From NCBI GenBank assembly GCA_963682175.1, contig OY821787.1:15354501-15418500 (forward strand): 64,000 nt of DNA, written 5' to 3'. A program made the translations under genes and the position numbers. Positions 1-12,042 of the stretch are shown here, in pieces. Below the pieces are notes generated by a model, which was not told the origin of the DNA, ran no database searches, and saw only the letters and a program-made list of their open reading frames with translations. Positions within the stretch are counted from its first letter, which is position 1. Every line of letters begins with the position of its first letter. This stretch comes from Triglochin maritima (lineage: Eukaryota > Streptophyta > Magnoliopsida > Alismatales > Juncaginaceae).

Positions 1-550
1 AAACAATGGGTAATTACAATGGAAGGTGAAGAGTTCTATTTATAAGCATGGAAAAAGCTAATCGGGGAAAATCCCCCGATGTGGGACTAAACCAATACCA
101 AAAATAGCCTAAACGAACATTAATACAAGTCCAGGAGAAATTTCGACGGATCCTGAGCAATATGGACCGCCAATTAGCGGTCCAAAATCTTCGGATCGTG
201 TTGGAATTTGTTGTGGGCTTTTCTTTCTGGTATTGTTGGTCTTTGATGCGGTTACTTGACTTGTTGGAGCTCCGACCCGACTCGAATTGGTAAAATATTC
301 CCCATGATGGTGTGGAGTATTCTGTTTTGCTCTTAGGTCCTTCGGTCTTATGATCAGGTCCTTCTCCCTTGCATCTTAGTCCCCAGGTCTCACAATTAAG
401 TCCTTTTTCCTGCTTTTGGGTCCTTTCATGGCTCTTCTCTTCAAACCTCTTTATTTCTGAAAACTAAACATAAAACTCGTCACGTAGCATTGCTTAGGTG
501 TAAGATAATGGATACAAGATACAAATATAAGCATGAAATAATGTCAATCA
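1..550 (-). repeat. Athila-type LTR, partial (element A)
   Basis: The segment ends in ATGTCAATCA, which on the minus strand is the TGATTGACAT start shared by the Athila-type LTRs at 14081-15646 and 55473-57016. A TATA-like TTATAAATAG lies on the minus strand at 36-45. A hairpin palindrome GGACCGCCAATTAGCGGTCC lies at 164-183. The left part is cut by the window edge. The usual polypurine tract is absent at the boundary at 550, so this LTR was either inserted into A's 3' region or joined by deletion. Confidence 0.85.
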
Positions 551-758
551 GACACAAACCCAAATTTTCTCAAAACCTGTGAGATGCTAAACAAGGGATA
601 CAAATACGTGAAAGAAATGGGGCCCAAATACTCAAGGGTTAGAGCCCACAACAATCAATGCTTGCTCATGGAGTCTTTTTTTTCCTTTTTTTCTATGTAC
701 AAAAATGGGCTCCCATGTTCATATGTCAAGGGACATCAAATGGGAACCCGCCATCTCT
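551..758 (-). other. 3' untranslated region of Athila element A
   Basis: Non-coding. The minus strand matches the 3' region following the tail ORF in element C (28260-28600), including the stretch around CATTTGATGTC and the GGGCCCCA-type block. It directly follows the tail reading frame and abuts the LTR at 550. Confidence 0.7.
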
Positions 759-1391
759 TTAGCCAAAAATGCACATGCATGGGCTCGAAACATACAAAAC
801 AGAATTGCTTGACCACCTGACACCCTTATATGTATTGTGGTCGTTTGATGTCTCCTGAGAGTGAGCAAGATAGGAGGCATGGACAAGAGGTGAACCTCTG
901 TGTGGTTGTTTGAAATGTAGGGTATCAGGTGGTTGATTCTTAACCCACATGGGGTCCTCAATAGATACAGCATGTGGCCCAGAGGCAATAAAAGTGGTAT
1001 CTTGTGGCTCAAGAGCCACATGATCGAAAGGATGTGGCTCAAAGGCAACGTGATCAAAAGGATGTAGCTCAAGGGCCACAAGATCAAAAGAATGTGGCTC
1101 AAGGGCCATAAGATCAAAAGGAGGTGGCTCTAAGGCCACGTGATCAGAATATAAGGCACCTTCTTGCACCAGCCCAGGTGAGACATCTTCACCACCTTCA
1201 GTATCTCCATCGAACAATTCTCTGAAGTACTTGAAGGTGCCCTCAACTTCCATCTCATCCATGCCCTGAATAAGGTTGACCCCAACAGGGTCATTGAAGG
1301 CACCTAGCTTCTTGCCGATGGTGAAGATGTTGAAATCAGCGCATTGACTACCATAAGTCAAGCGCCTCAGACCATTGCGACAATTGATCAA
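759..1391 (-). pseudogene. Athila post-protease tail domain (element A)
   Basis: About 210 codons on the minus strand, in the same frame as the protease upstream, separated from it by an in-frame TGA at 1416-1418. The start continues the conserved protease C-terminus (CRNGLRRLTYGSQCADFNIF). The middle holds five 10-residue repeats of the form VALEPxPFDx. The end (QETSNDHNTYKGVRW) resembles the tail of element C at 27645-28259. It then runs straight into the 3' UTR, so RT, RNase H and integrase are missing here and A could not have been autonomous. Function of this tail is unknown. Confidence 0.7.
1004..1153 (-). repeat. 30-bp in-frame minisatellite
   Basis: Five head-to-tail units of 30 bp, each starting GTGGCTC or GTAGCTC on the plus strand (1004, 1034, 1064, 1094, 1124). 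The period is a multiple of three, so it gives 10-residue protein repeats rich in Ala-Leu-Glu-Pro in element A's tail domain. Elements C and H have only one or two equivalents (VALETHDLH, VALEPLECN), so the expansion is specific to A. Confidence 0.85.
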
Positions 1392-1907
1392 GGTATTGGA
1401 AGTCGCAAGAAATGGTCACCCCAGAATGACAGGAATTTGTCCAAGTGGGTTTGACACGGGTTCAATATCCAAAACAAAGAAGTTGACTGGATAAATGAAC
1501 TCTCCCACTTTGATCAGCACATCTTCCACTACACCCCTCGGTTTCTTCATAGACCTATCAACCAATTGAAGAGTGATTTTTGTTTGTTTAAGGTCTCTAA
1601 GACCGAGGTGGACGTACACAGAATATGGCAGAAGATTAACAGATGCACCAAGGTCCAATAAGGCTCAATATATGGACACATCACCAATCACACAAGAGAT
1701 AGTAGGACAACCAGGGCCCTTGTATTTGACTTCCATGGGTTGTGCCAACAAAGAACTCACGTTAGCCGCAAGAAAAGCTTTCTTTGGAACATGAATTTTT
1801 CTCTTCTTGGTGCATAAATCCTTGAGAACCTTGGCATAAGGTGGCATTTGCTGAATCACCTCCAACAGAGGGATGTTCACCTTAACTTGCCGAAACATCT
1901 CAAGCAT
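1392..1907 (-). pseudogene. Athila-type aspartic protease (element A)
   Basis: Minus-strand frame with the Athila protease core ALLDLGASVNLLPYSVY and the flap-side motif IPVILG-PFLATSN. The catalytic motif is D-L-G-A rather than D-[ST]-G, as is usual in this lineage. Upstream residues (FRQVKVNIPLLEVIQQMPPYAKVLKDL) link to Gag. Two in-frame TGA stops interrupt it, at 1665-1667 just before the active site and at 1416-1418, where relatives have Arg (CGA to TGA). There is no frameshift between Gag and protease in this copy, unlike B and H. Confidence 0.85.
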
Positions 1908-3842
1908 CTTGTCAAGCTAATCTTAGGTTTTCTTTTTAAGGCACTCAGGGAATGGCACCTTCAGGGCATAAGGGTGTTGCGAAGGAACCTCAGAAATCTA
2001 GTCCAAAGAACCATGAGTGGGGACCTCAAAATCTGATTCCTTCGATACAAGAGGAGAGAAGGGGACCTCAGGGTTCGGCCCCTTTGTCGAAGGAAATGTA
2101 GAAGGAAGCTCAGGATCTGTCTCCCTCAGAGATGGTGATGACAAGGAAGGCACCCCAATGTGGTTGTTCACCTCCTTACCAGACCTCAAAGTACGAATCA
2201 CATTAATATGATGGGTCGTTTCAGAGGTAGCATGAGGCACATATGGGCTTCCTTGAAAATGGGTAAACCGAGGATTCACCTCGGGTTGACTCGGTAACTG
2301 GCCGTTCTCGCGTTCATGGAGCTGATGAGCCAACTGGCTAACTTGCATTTCCAATGCTTTGACCGAATTGTTGCTGGCCGCAAACATTGATTACATGTTC
2401 TGTATGAACGCGTGAAGGGTTTGTTCCAGAGTGGGGTCCTTCGAGTTAACCCGTTGGGGTAGTTGAGTTTGGTTAGAATAACCCGACGATGACGCCTGAG
2501 CAGGTTGGCAATTATGGTGCTGAGACCATTGATGTGGAGGTTGGTAGGTCGCCGATGGGCGTGGAGGTCGATAAGGTGGAGGTTGAGGTTGAGCGTGCGA
2601 GCTCTGAGCGTTACCCCCACTAGGCCCCCAAGAGAAGTTAGGATGGTTACGCCATCCCGGGTTGTAGGAGTGATTGTACGGGTCGTTACGGGGCCTCTGT
2701 TGATACATCGCATTTGCATGCTCAGTATCCCTTGGAGCGTAAGCGCATTCCAAGTCATCATGGCCCGTAAGTCCACACCTACCACATCCAGGAGTAGCGA
2801 CCTAAGCTACAGGAGCTCGGTCCAACTCTAAACTCTCAATCCTACGCATGAGAACAACCATTTTTGCCTCAGACGCGATAGTTGACTTAACTTGATATGA
2901 TCCAGCTCGACCAGAAGACCTGGCAGCTGGTGGCTCTCTCATGGTGTCCCACTCAAAGGTACGTTAAGCCATTAATTCAAAAGTGTCCCATGCCTCATCG
3001 ATGGGTTTCAATTGGGAATCACCTTGACACATTGACTCCAACAATGTGCGGGTGTTGTACTTGGGTCCCTCCTAAACAATCTGGCACAACTTCCAAAGCT
3101 CAATATCATGATGAGGGTACTACTGGAGAAGGTCCTTGAACCTCTCAAAGAAACCATGAAAAGATTCGGTCTCAGTCTGATACATTTGATGTATCTGGTG
3201 CCGTATCTGTTGAGTTTTCCTTTGAGGGAAAAATCTCTTCAAAAATACGGTCACAAAGTCATCCAAAGAATGAATAGAGCTCGCCGGGAGGCTGTACATC
3301 CATTTCTTCGTGTTATCCTTCAACGCAAAAGAAATCATCCTCAACCGGACTGAATCCTCATTAAGTTGTTGAAGCTTGAACATGGAGTATACTTCCTCGA
3401 ATTCGCGTATAAAAATATACGAATCCTCCTTATTGGCAGTGAAGGTAGGAAGCATGCTCACATATTGAGGTCTCATAGTTGTTCCCGCGAGCTGGGGGAA
3501 GAACTATGTAAGAAGGTTGCGCAGCCCGAACAGGATGGGTCCGCTCCCACAAAGTTGTCTATCCTATCGAGCTAAAGGTGGTGGTGCACCAAGAACTTGA
3601 TCCTGATCGAAGGCATCTTCCTCTAGAGTCAGAGAAGGAGGAGAAGGAGGTCTATGTGGTGGTTGGACCGGACCGAGGTAATCTACGTATGGAACCCGGT
3701 CTCCCCCGTCACCACGAGAAGACTCGGCCTCACGCTCCAAAGGAGCACGAGGTGGAGATGGTCGATCACCAAGACCATCCATCTCAGAAAAATGCACTCT
3801 CTCAAGTCGAGCACTCTCACCAGAACGAGGCCAACCTCGCAT
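1908..3842 (-). pseudogene. Athila-type Gag polyprotein (element A)
   Basis: A single minus-strand frame from 3842 runs through Gag into the protease. Order: Pro/Arg-rich N-terminus (GWPRSGESARLERVHFSEMD), the retrotransposon gag core near 3476-3120 (PQYVSMLPTFTANKEDSYIF, then KRFFPQRKTQQIRHQIHQMY), a CCHC zinc knuckle CGRCGLTGHDDLEC near 2760, and a Gln/Pro-rich C-terminus. Several in-frame stops, including ones at 3564-3566, 3120-3122, 2391-2393 and 1998-2000, kill it. I see no indel frameshift. Gag would form the virus-like particle and bind element RNA. Confidence 0.85.
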
Positions 3843-3928
3843 AAAATGCTCGACTCGACTCTAAAATAACACACAACAGAAGGTGTACTAAGAGGAGGAG
3901 ACTACTCGTAGAAAATAGATGAGGAGAG

Positions 3929-4101
3929 GACTCGATATTCTTGTTGAGTCGGTTCACTACTTTATCCTCAAATTCCTTGAACTTGTCAAAGAATTCACTT
4001 TTGCTTCCCATTAGACAAATATAGCCATAATGACTATAGTTGTCCGTGAACAAAATGAAGTACCTTAAACGTCCCTTGCACTTGTACTTATCAGACCACA
4101 T
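3929..4101 (-). pseudogene. copia integrase core fragment (K1, truncated copy)
   Basis: The minus-strand frame encodes FTDNYSHYGYICLMGSKSEF followed by a Lys/Glu-rich helix, which is the N-terminal part of the Ty1/copia integrase core. The domain stops abruptly at the junction with element A. Its duplicate is at 11258-11430, where the frame continues further. Between 4102 and 4402 the GAG-pre-integrase region is too decayed to follow. Confidence 0.75.
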
Positions 4102-4402
4102 ACATTAGAATGTATCATATCCAATTAGTTATTCGTTTTCGTTCCTTTCTTCTTGAAAGGTCTCTTGGTCATTTATTTGACCAATCCGATAGTGCTACAA
4201 GATTGTATCATTCACGTGAGTTATGTTAGTTCCTTTTGTTATTGTTTGTTTGAGTTTGTTCATTATTTATTTCAAGCAAATAGAAGTCATTCCATACGAA
4301 TGTATTTGCATAGAGAATTCCATTCTTCGATATAGACAAGCAAGAATTTAAATATTTATTAAAATTTATCCATATCTAAAACTTGATACAGAAATGTTCT
4401 TG

Positions 4403-5527
4403 CTAATCGAAGGCACATAATAAACATTCTTCAAAGCATAAATTTAAATCACTAGACTGTTGAAGTTCCAAAATTTTTTGTACAATCGCAGTGATGCTTG
4501 TACTATTTCCAAACTTCAATATCATCTCGTTCTTCACGAGTTCCTTCCTATCCTTCAATAGTTGCACATGAAAATTATGTGAGCACAAGATCTGGTAACC
4601 CATTACCAAATCAAGGATAGAGGTGATTAAATTTATCTCAATAACAAACATACCTATGGCGTTTCTTGGGCGCCTACGTTCAATCATCCCATTTTCAAGG
4701 TCTTCCTTGTATTTGGGGCAATTAGGTCGGATGTGTTCCTTTTCACCGCAGTGAAAGCACTCCGTGTTGGGAGTTAGAGATTTCTGAGATATCCCCCTCG
4801 AGGCACTCGCACGAGCACGTCCTACTCCCTTGCTCTTGATTGACGTATCTTTGGTAAATTTGCCTTTACCTTTGTTGATCTTTTTGCTCATCTCATCGAC
4901 GGCTACGACGTGATTGTCCCGACCCTTGCCCATGTCAACTTCTTCCGTTTTGAGAGCGTTGTGAAGCTCCTCAAGACTCACCTTTTTTTCACGCACATGA
5001 TAGTGCATCACAAAGTCCTTGAAGGACGGGGCTAGGGAGCCAAGAATCAGATCTTCGGCAATGTCCTTGGGCATTGGAGAAGAGAGCTTCGACAATTTCT
5101 CAAGGTATCCTTGCATCGTGAGAAAATGCATGGACACCGATGTTCCCTCCGCCATATGGCACATTGTGAGTGCGATGGTTGTCTTATAGCGCTCCTTTCG
5201 GGCACTATCCATGAACATCTTTGTTAAAGCTTCCATGGTCTTCTTGGGTTTTGAATCCAAGTATTTCGCTTGAAGCGAGTCGCCTATGGATGCCAACATT
5301 AGACCGTGAAGTTGGTTCTCTTGGTCTTCCCACTTGGCTATCGCCTCTTTCTCATTACCGGTTGTCTTCTCATTCAATTTTGGGATTTCACCATCCAAAA
5401 TATGAGATAGTTTTTCAAACCTCAACACGATATTAAGATTGAGTTGCCATTTCATGAAGTTTGAGCCATCATTTTGCAAAGGATTCTTTTCGATCATAGA
5501 TCGCACAATTGGTTGGATATTAGACAT
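4403..5527 (-). CDS. Ty1/copia Gag with decayed protease start (K1)
   Basis: Open for 374 codons from the ATG at 5527-5525, which gives the family-like start MSNIQPIVRSMIEKNPL. Residues 1-200 match the copia Gag (UBN2-type) fold pattern, with W27 in FMKWQLN and a Lys/Glu-rich C-terminal helix. A CCHC zinc knuckle CFHCGEKEHIRPNC sits at residues 257-270 after a basic linker. The protease follows (residues 303-345, SILDLVMGYQILCSHNFHVQ) but the catalytic Asp-Thr/Ser-Gly has become D-L-V. The frame then ends, so protease, integrase and RT cannot be expressed as a polyprotein. Gag itself looks intact. Confidence 0.85.
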   Translation of the reverse strand: MSNIQPIVRSMIEKNPLQNDGSNFMKWQLNLNIVLRFEKLSHILDGEIPKLNEKTTGNEKEAIAKWEDQENQLHGLMLASIGDSLQAKYLDSKPKKTMEALTKMFMDSARKERYKTTIALTMCHMAEGTSVSMHFLTMQGYLEKLSKLSSPMPKDIAEDLILGSLAPSFKDFVMHYHVREKKVSLEELHNALKTEEVDMGKGRDNHVVAVDEMSKKINKGKGKFTKDTSIKSKGVGRARASASRGISQKSLTPNTECFHCGEKEHIRPNCPKYKEDLENGMIERRRPRNAIGMFVIEINLITSILDLVMGYQILCSHNFHVQLLKDRKELVKNEMILKFGNSTSITAIVQKILELQQSSDLNLCFEECLLCAFD

Positions 5528-7001
5528 TTCTACAAAATAAATTATACAAGATTTTAATGTCAATTTTATGTTTTAAAATACATAAATACAAATGTAAATG
5601 TTGCAAATAAAAAGTTTGCCCATAAATGCAACAATCCAAGATCCCATTAATTGTAATATAGACTAGCTAAGGGTTATCGAATACATTACAACATCAAGGT
5701 AAGAAAAACATTTTCCAATCACAACCTTTTTGAATTTGAGCAATATTAGCATCTTCAAACTCTTGTGATTCTTGTCGTTTTAATTATGAGGGAATGCGAC
5801 CTATCCTTGTAAGAAAAACTTTTTCCCAACACCGAGCGAGGGCTCTAGGTAATGTTAAGAAAACTTATTTTCATTTGATACGAGATACGTTTATCCATTG
5901 TATTCACAACTAAACATACTTGGGGTTCACTAGGGTGAAACACACCTCATACATTTAATCGTGGCACAACAACAGACAATCATTATATCTCCCACTATTC
6001 CCAAAGATGGAGGGAGCTATCTCCCGCTAAGGGCGAGCAGAGTATCCCTCGATCAATGGCTGCTAGTGGATGAAATAAGAAGGAAATTAATTCTTAATTT
6101 TTGTTTGGACAATTTAACATGTGATTTAGAATTTTAGGTTATCAAGCATATTACTAATCATACACATCCTAACATTCAACACATTCATCACATGCATAGC
6201 AAGATAAAAACAGAAATTAAACATTCACACAATCCACATCGTGTGAGTTTATATGTTCCCTTCGATCCTTGATCCTTGATCCCCGATCCTCGATCGATGC
6301 GCTACAGCGGCGACTTCCTCTTGCACCGGAGATGTAGATTTTACAGAAAATAAACATGCTCCTCACATTCGATAAAAACCGACTAGTGCAAGTCCTATGT
6401 AAAAACCTCTCATATGCAAATGCAACTATCTAAAAGACGGACAGAGAGAGAATTTTGGCTTTTATATACATAAGCCCCTGTATAATAATGATTACATACA
6501 TTCATAACTGCTGATTTGGAACATATAAACCCGCAATTCCTGCAAAGACAACTCGAGCATCCACGCATGCAATATCGCTATAAACTATCCAACCTAGTTT
6601 ATCAAGCATCTAGAATCCCAAACAATTCTTTGAAAAACATTTTGAAATCCATTAAAAATGTTTTTCATGCATCCATAGTTCAAAAATTAATTATGAACCA
6701 CTGTCCATCCAATTTCCAATGGAAAGATGAATCGCAGTTTTTCGGTTTTGTTGATTCTCTTACAAAATAATCGTTTATACTTAAAACGAAATTATTGCAA
6801 GTTAGACAAATGTCTAAATCTTAATTCTAATAATTACATGGCATGTTTTAAAACAGTTAAAACATTCAGAACGAATTATTATGGAGAATTACATCAACAA
6901 ACATTCATAGACCGAAAAAACTGGTGAATTGAATTGTTTAAATCCTAGATGGTAAACTAAATTCGTTTACAGCCATAAATCATGAGAAAATTGAACCCTA
7001 T
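5528..7001 (-). other. K1 leader between primer site and gag, non-coding
   Basis: About 1.5 kb, AT-rich, with no convincing protein on either strand. It is unusually long for a copia leader. A short run of TCGATCC/TTGATCC 7-mers lies at about 6260-6297. The rest holds nothing I recognise. Confidence 0.6.
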
Positions 7002-7013
7002 GCTCTGATACCA
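7002..7013 (-). promoter_or_regulatory. Primer-binding site, tRNA-iMet type (K1)
   Basis: The minus strand reads TGGTATCAGAGC, the classical complement of the 3' end of plant initiator tRNA-Met used by copia elements. It lies next to the LTR at 7014 and fixes the element's orientation. Confidence 0.9.
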
Positions 7014-9042
7014 CTATACGATTTCATGTTTTAATTGTACATATTTATTTTCGAAATTTTTATGCACAATAAGGATCAATTTACAATTTTCTATGATTTA
7101 TTTCATGCATGCATCAATTTGTTTCAATAACTAGTTTCGAAACTTTATTAAAACAAATATGGGCTCCGAAATTCATACCTAGAAGTTCTCTAAAACTTCT
7201 TGAAGATTCGGAGACGGTAGGGATGTTCCTCGCTGCGCCGGATGCCTCCGAGTATTCACCAAACTCTAAACAAGATCGGAGAGAGGGAAGCTAGTCTCTC
7301 AATCTCCGATAGGGTTTAGAATCCAATTACTAACCCCTCTTTAATTCCCTTGAGAAGATGATCTCTTAAGAACTAAAACTAAACTTAAGAATTAAGGGAT
7401 TTTCGTGGAGATTTATGGAGAGAGAATTTTTGCATAATTAATAATGAATTAATTATGGAGGTAATGAGATAAACTTGTATTTATAAGCTCTCTCAGAATT
7501 ACCTATTCATGTGCAACCCCTTGCCCATGATTTCATGCAAAATTCCATCTAACCATCCATTATTTAATAATAAATAATATTAGCCACGAATTAAATCAAT
7601 TATGGACCAATTCCATGCATGATCTAATTAATTCTTAAATTAATTCTACTAAAAACCGTCTGGACCAATCGACCGTTTGGAGGTTCGGTCGACCGCTCGA
7701 ACCATGCTTCGGTCGACCGTTCAATAACTCGGTCGACCGTTCGTAACAAGAATTATTCCATCTCGATGTTCGGTCGACCGTTCGAACAGATGGAAATTCC
7801 CTGTTATCGGTCGAGACATGTCCGGTCGACCGTGCCCGATCGGTCGACCGTTTACTGCTAACCGGTCGACCGTTGGAGCATTGTTTCGCAGACTTGTCAA
7901 ATTTCGGTTTAACCCCTACAAAATTTGACATTTCGGGATTAGTAGTAAATTCACAACTTATGTAACATATTATCCTATGTAATGATCAATCATTACACCC
8001 CATAATATTTACATCACATATGAATTTAATTTAGATTCTAATCATTTATTAATCACAACATAATTTTGATTTTGCTTGTTCACCCCATGTGTCACATTTT
8101 CTACATGAAACCCGACAAATCTTATGAACTCAAAATCCTCATTTCTTGTTTCCCAGTTTTGCGGTGTGACCTATGGGAAGATCTAAACTAAATTGGCAGT
8201 GATATTAAGAGCTTAATATCACAAGCTATAAGCGGTATCTAGCTACACATTATAGCTCCCAATTAGTTAGATGTCTTAATTCCACTCGAACCAAAACCCG
8301 ATCCATTTAGTGATGGAGTGCACCACTTGTGTCCGTCCATTCCTCATGATATTAAGAATACACACAAAGTAGTATTGTGTCATCTTTGTATTAGTATTCA
8401 TTTCTTGATCTCTTTAAGCTAGTTATAAATATGTGACTTAACTCAAATCACATTGTGCACATTATAACTTTGCTTTTATCAAGGGGCCCACTAATATCAT
8501 TACTCAATTCAGAGGGGCAATGATAGTCTTTTGACTAACTATCTTCTCCAACAAAAGTTGTACTTAACCAACCAATGCCTTTACACTATACTTATCGATA
8601 GTTCAAGACACTGATCTAATTAAGTATTCCTTAAGTGATCAGATATAAGTCTCATATCAAAGGACCAAAGACACAGTAAAATATTAATGACACAGAAACA
8701 CATTTCTATAATATTTTACTTGTTAGGTCAATTCGGTATACAAAAGTACTATTTTCCTCTTTTGTGTACCCGTGTTGTCACTCACTTGTAGAGCTACAAT
8801 GATCTATGACCAACACGACAATCTTAACTCGGTAATTAATGTCCCATGCTAATTACCATGATTGCGAATATCTTTTGTTTTATGTAAACCAATATCTTTT
8901 AGAGCTCTACGGTTAAGGACCAAGAGCCTCTTCCTTAACACTTCCAAAAGACGAATAACATAAATAAGGAACAAAATGATTTCTCGTTCAATTCATAATA
9001 ATTGACATTTAAAAGTAAAACTTTTAGAACACATTCCCTTCA
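7014..9042 (-). repeat. K1 copia LTR (shared by two copies)
   Basis: On the minus strand it starts TGAAGGGAATGTG. It is followed by a primer site (7013-7002) and preceded by a polypurine tract (9053-9043), so one LTR serves as the 3' LTR of one copy and the 5' LTR of the next. A TATA-like TTATAAATA is on the minus strand at 7478-7486. The clustered CGGTCGACCG palindromes lie about 200-400 bp upstream of it. The exact inner edge near 7014 lacks a clear CA terminus. The half 7939-9042 recurs at 12043-13146. Confidence 0.85.
7686..7875. repeat. CGGTCGACCG palindrome cluster (K1 LTR)
   Basis: Seven exact copies of the 10-bp perfect palindrome CGGTCGACCG lie in about 190 bp, with partial copies at about 7669 and 7808. 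Spacing varies from about 19 to 50 bp. It lies in the U3 side of the LTR, upstream of its TATA box. Confidence 0.9.
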
Positions 9043-9053
9043 ATCTCCCACTT
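9043..9053 (-). promoter_or_regulatory. Polypurine tract (K1)
   Basis: The minus strand reads AAGTGGGAGAT directly before the LTR start TGAAGGG. This is the standard plant copia plus-strand primer site. Confidence 0.85.
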
Positions 9054-9403
9054 GTTATCAAAGTTTTCTTTCACATACATTCTCAATGTATAAAACATTA
9101 ATAACTATGGTAACCTTCCCAAATCACCTACCAAGCCAATCCACATGGATCCTCGGATCCATGGACTCGAAATATATTTCGTCTCTTAGCTTGGTATGAA
9201 GGTTTGTTGAATGGATCAGTTGTGCCACTGTTGTGTCCACCTATTTATTTATTTTGTCTTTCGTTGGTGGTTGAGTTAGTTGTAGTGATATTACTCCTAA
9301 CTACACTAGCTCATACCTCCACCTTCGATAATGATGATGCATCATCACTCCAACCACTTATTGTCTAGAATTCCTATAAGAATTTCATCAAAACAGCCCT
9401 CGG

Positions 9404-10332
9404 CTATTTTCTCCTTTGTCTCCCATAAACAAGAACCTTATCATTAGTCCGGTTAAGGTACTTCAGAATATTCTTGACCGCAATCCTATGATTAGGACTT
9501 GCGTTGGATTGGTGACCTCTTGTCACGTTTAAAGCATACGAGATATTGAGTCTTGTGCAAGTCATCGTGTACATGGTCCTTCCTTTTGCCGAAGCATAAG
9601 GGATACCTTCATGTTCTCCAAGTCTTTGTGTGATTGAGAACATTGAGACTTCTTGAGTTGCACACCTATACTCATACTTATTGGCATATTGTCCATATCG
9701 GAATTGTTCACCCTGAACATTTAAAAGATCTTGCCAATGTATGCACGTTGACTGAAGTCAATGAGTCTACGGGATGTATCTCAATGTATCTTGATTCTCA
9801 AGATGTGTTGAGCCTCATCCTTTTCTTTTCATTGAAATGCCAATTTTAATGAAATTTCTCGTTTGCTAATGCTAAGGTATATGATTGCTCATGAGCAAAA
9901 TGTCATCGATATATAAGATCAGAAGTACTACATGGCTCCCACTAATCTCCTTGTATCAACAATGTTTTCCTTTACTTTGAATGAAGTGAATCTTCTTCAT
10001 CTCTTCGTCAAAGAGTTTGTTCCAACTCCTCGATGCTTGTTTCAATCCATAAATGGATTATCGAAACTTGCATTTCTTCTCGCTATTATTTGGATCATCA
10101 AAACCTTGAAGTTGTACCATGTACATATCCTCCTCCAAGTTCCTGTTTAAGGAATGCCATTTTGATATCCATTTTCCATATCCCACAATTGTGAAATGCG
10201 GTAATAGTGAGCATAATCCGAATAGATTTTAATATGGCAACTTCTCAAAAATTTCATCAAAGTCAATTTCTTGAATTTGAGTATAACTTTTGCTACAAGC
10301 CTTGCTTTGTAGGTTGTCAAGTTACTATCCAT
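9404..10332 (-). pseudogene. copia reverse transcriptase/RNase H remnant (K1)
   Basis: Minus-strand fragments in changing frames. At 10332-10147, DSNLTTYKARLVAKV matches the copia RT entry motif ([10 protein letters not shown]). At 9643-9404, GIPYASAKGRTMYTMTCTRL and HRIAVKNILKYLNRTNDKVL match the end of RT and the start of the RNase H connection. The catalytic YVDD segment between them is not in an open frame. Many stops and frameshifts; clearly dead. 9054-9403 holds no RNase H I can recognise. Confidence 0.75.
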
Positions 10333-10447
10333 GTTTATCTTCCTCCTAAAAGCTCATTTATACCAAATGATATTTTCTCTTGAGGAAGGCTAATCAAGTT
10401 TCATACTTGATTATCATACATGGATTCTACTTCGGATTCCATGGCTT

Positions 10448-10729
10448 TTAACCATAGTTTGGAGTCTTTTCCATTGCTTCTCGGAAGGTCGAGGGATCTT
10501 TGGTATCTAGTACCATGATCTCATGAAGTCCCACATGCTTATTGGGTTTCTTCCTTGCCCTCATTGACCTTCTTAGTTCTTTTGGTTCTTCTCGTGTCTC
10601 TCGAACTTCTTCCACAATTTCTTGAGGAATAGGTTCATGTTCGACTCTCAAACGCACACTAGGTGAGGATGATTGAGATTTTCTCACAATTTCTTGTAAG
10701 GATCTCTCGCTCATGCTCCCACTAACCAA
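10448..10729 (-). pseudogene. copia integrase-RT linker (K1)
   Basis: The minus-strand frame contains RRSMRARKKPNKHVGLHEI and DTKDPSTFREAMEK, the conserved junction between the integrase C-terminus and RT of Ty1/copia polyproteins, after an acidic Ser/Glu-rich stretch. It is about 93 codons and open. The flanking 10730-11257 is decayed integrase with no long frame. Confidence 0.75.
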
Positions 10730-11257
10730 ATGAATCTCGGTTGGGCCTTCATGATTTTGAATGCAACATTCACATCATGATCTTGTAGAGTATCTTGAGT
10801 TTCCTCAAGCTCAACTCTACTCCCTCTACTTTTCTCTCTTTCCCAGAGATTCCAGAAAAACCATATCTCTCTCTACAATCTTTCGATTGGAGGTGATACA
10901 CTAAAAGTAGTATCCTCTTATCATACGAGGACAACCTATAAAGAAGCACTTATCCGCTTTTGGTTGAAGCTTGGTTGACATCAATTTCTTGATGTATACC
11001 TCACAACCCCAAATCTTGAGAAAGTCGAGCTTAGGTGTCTTTCAACTCCATAGCTCACAAGACATTTTCTCCAGGGATTTGGATGGAACATTATTTAGTG
11101 AGTTTGTCATTATTTGCAGTGCATAATTCCAAAAGTAAATAGGCAATTTAGATTGACTTATTATTGATTGAACCATGTCGAGCAATATCATGTTCCTACT
11201 TTAGGAATAAGTCAAATTAGGTATCCTAAGCACTCACCCCTACGAACCTTTCATAGA

Positions 11258-12042
11258 GACTCGATATTCTTGTTGAGTCGGTTCACTACTTTATCCTCGA
11301 ATTCCTTGAACTTGTCAAAGAATTCACTTTTGCTTCCCATTAGACAAATATAGCCATAATGACTATAGTTGTCTGTGAACAAAATGAAGTACCTTAAACG
11401 TCCCTTGCACTTGTACTTATCGGACCACATACATTAGAATGTATTATATCCAATTAGTTATTCGTTTTCGTTCCTTTCTTCTTGAAAGGTCTCTTGGTCA
11501 TTTATTTGACCAATCCGATAGTGCTACAAGATTGTATCATTCACGTGAGTTATCTTAGTTCCTTTTGTTATTGTTTGTTTGAGTTTGTTTATTATTTATT
11601 TCAAGCAAATAGAAGTCATTCCATACGAATGTATTTTGCATAGAGAATTCCATTCTTCGATATAGACAAGCAAGAATTAAAATATTTATTAAAATTTATC
11701 CATATCTAAAACTTGATACAGAAATGTTCTTGCTAATCGAAGGCACATAATAAACATTCTTCAAAGCATAAATTTAAATCACTAGACTGTTGAAGTTCCC
11801 AAAATTTTTGTACAATCGCAATGATGCTTGTACTATTTCCAATCTTCAATATCATCTCGTTCTTCACGAGTTCCTTCCTATCCTTCAATAGCTGCACATG
11901 AAAATTATGTGAGCACAAGATCTGGTAACCCATTACCAAATCAAGGATATAGGTGATTAAATTTATCTCAATAAAAAACATACCCATGGCGTTTCTTGGG
12001 CGCCTACGTTCAATCATCCCATTTTCAAGGTCTTCCTTGTAT
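11258..12042 (-). pseudogene. Duplicate of K1 gag-protease end and integrase start
   Basis: Near-identical to 3929-4730. The open stretch at 12017-11733 repeats the Gag/protease C-terminus (MIERRRPRNAMGMFFIEINL, then HVQLLKDRKELVKNEMILKI) with a few substitutions. The integrase start follows at lower coordinates. At its high end it is fused directly to LTR sequence at about 12042, so everything between mid-LTR and late gag has been deleted in this copy. Confidence 0.85.
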
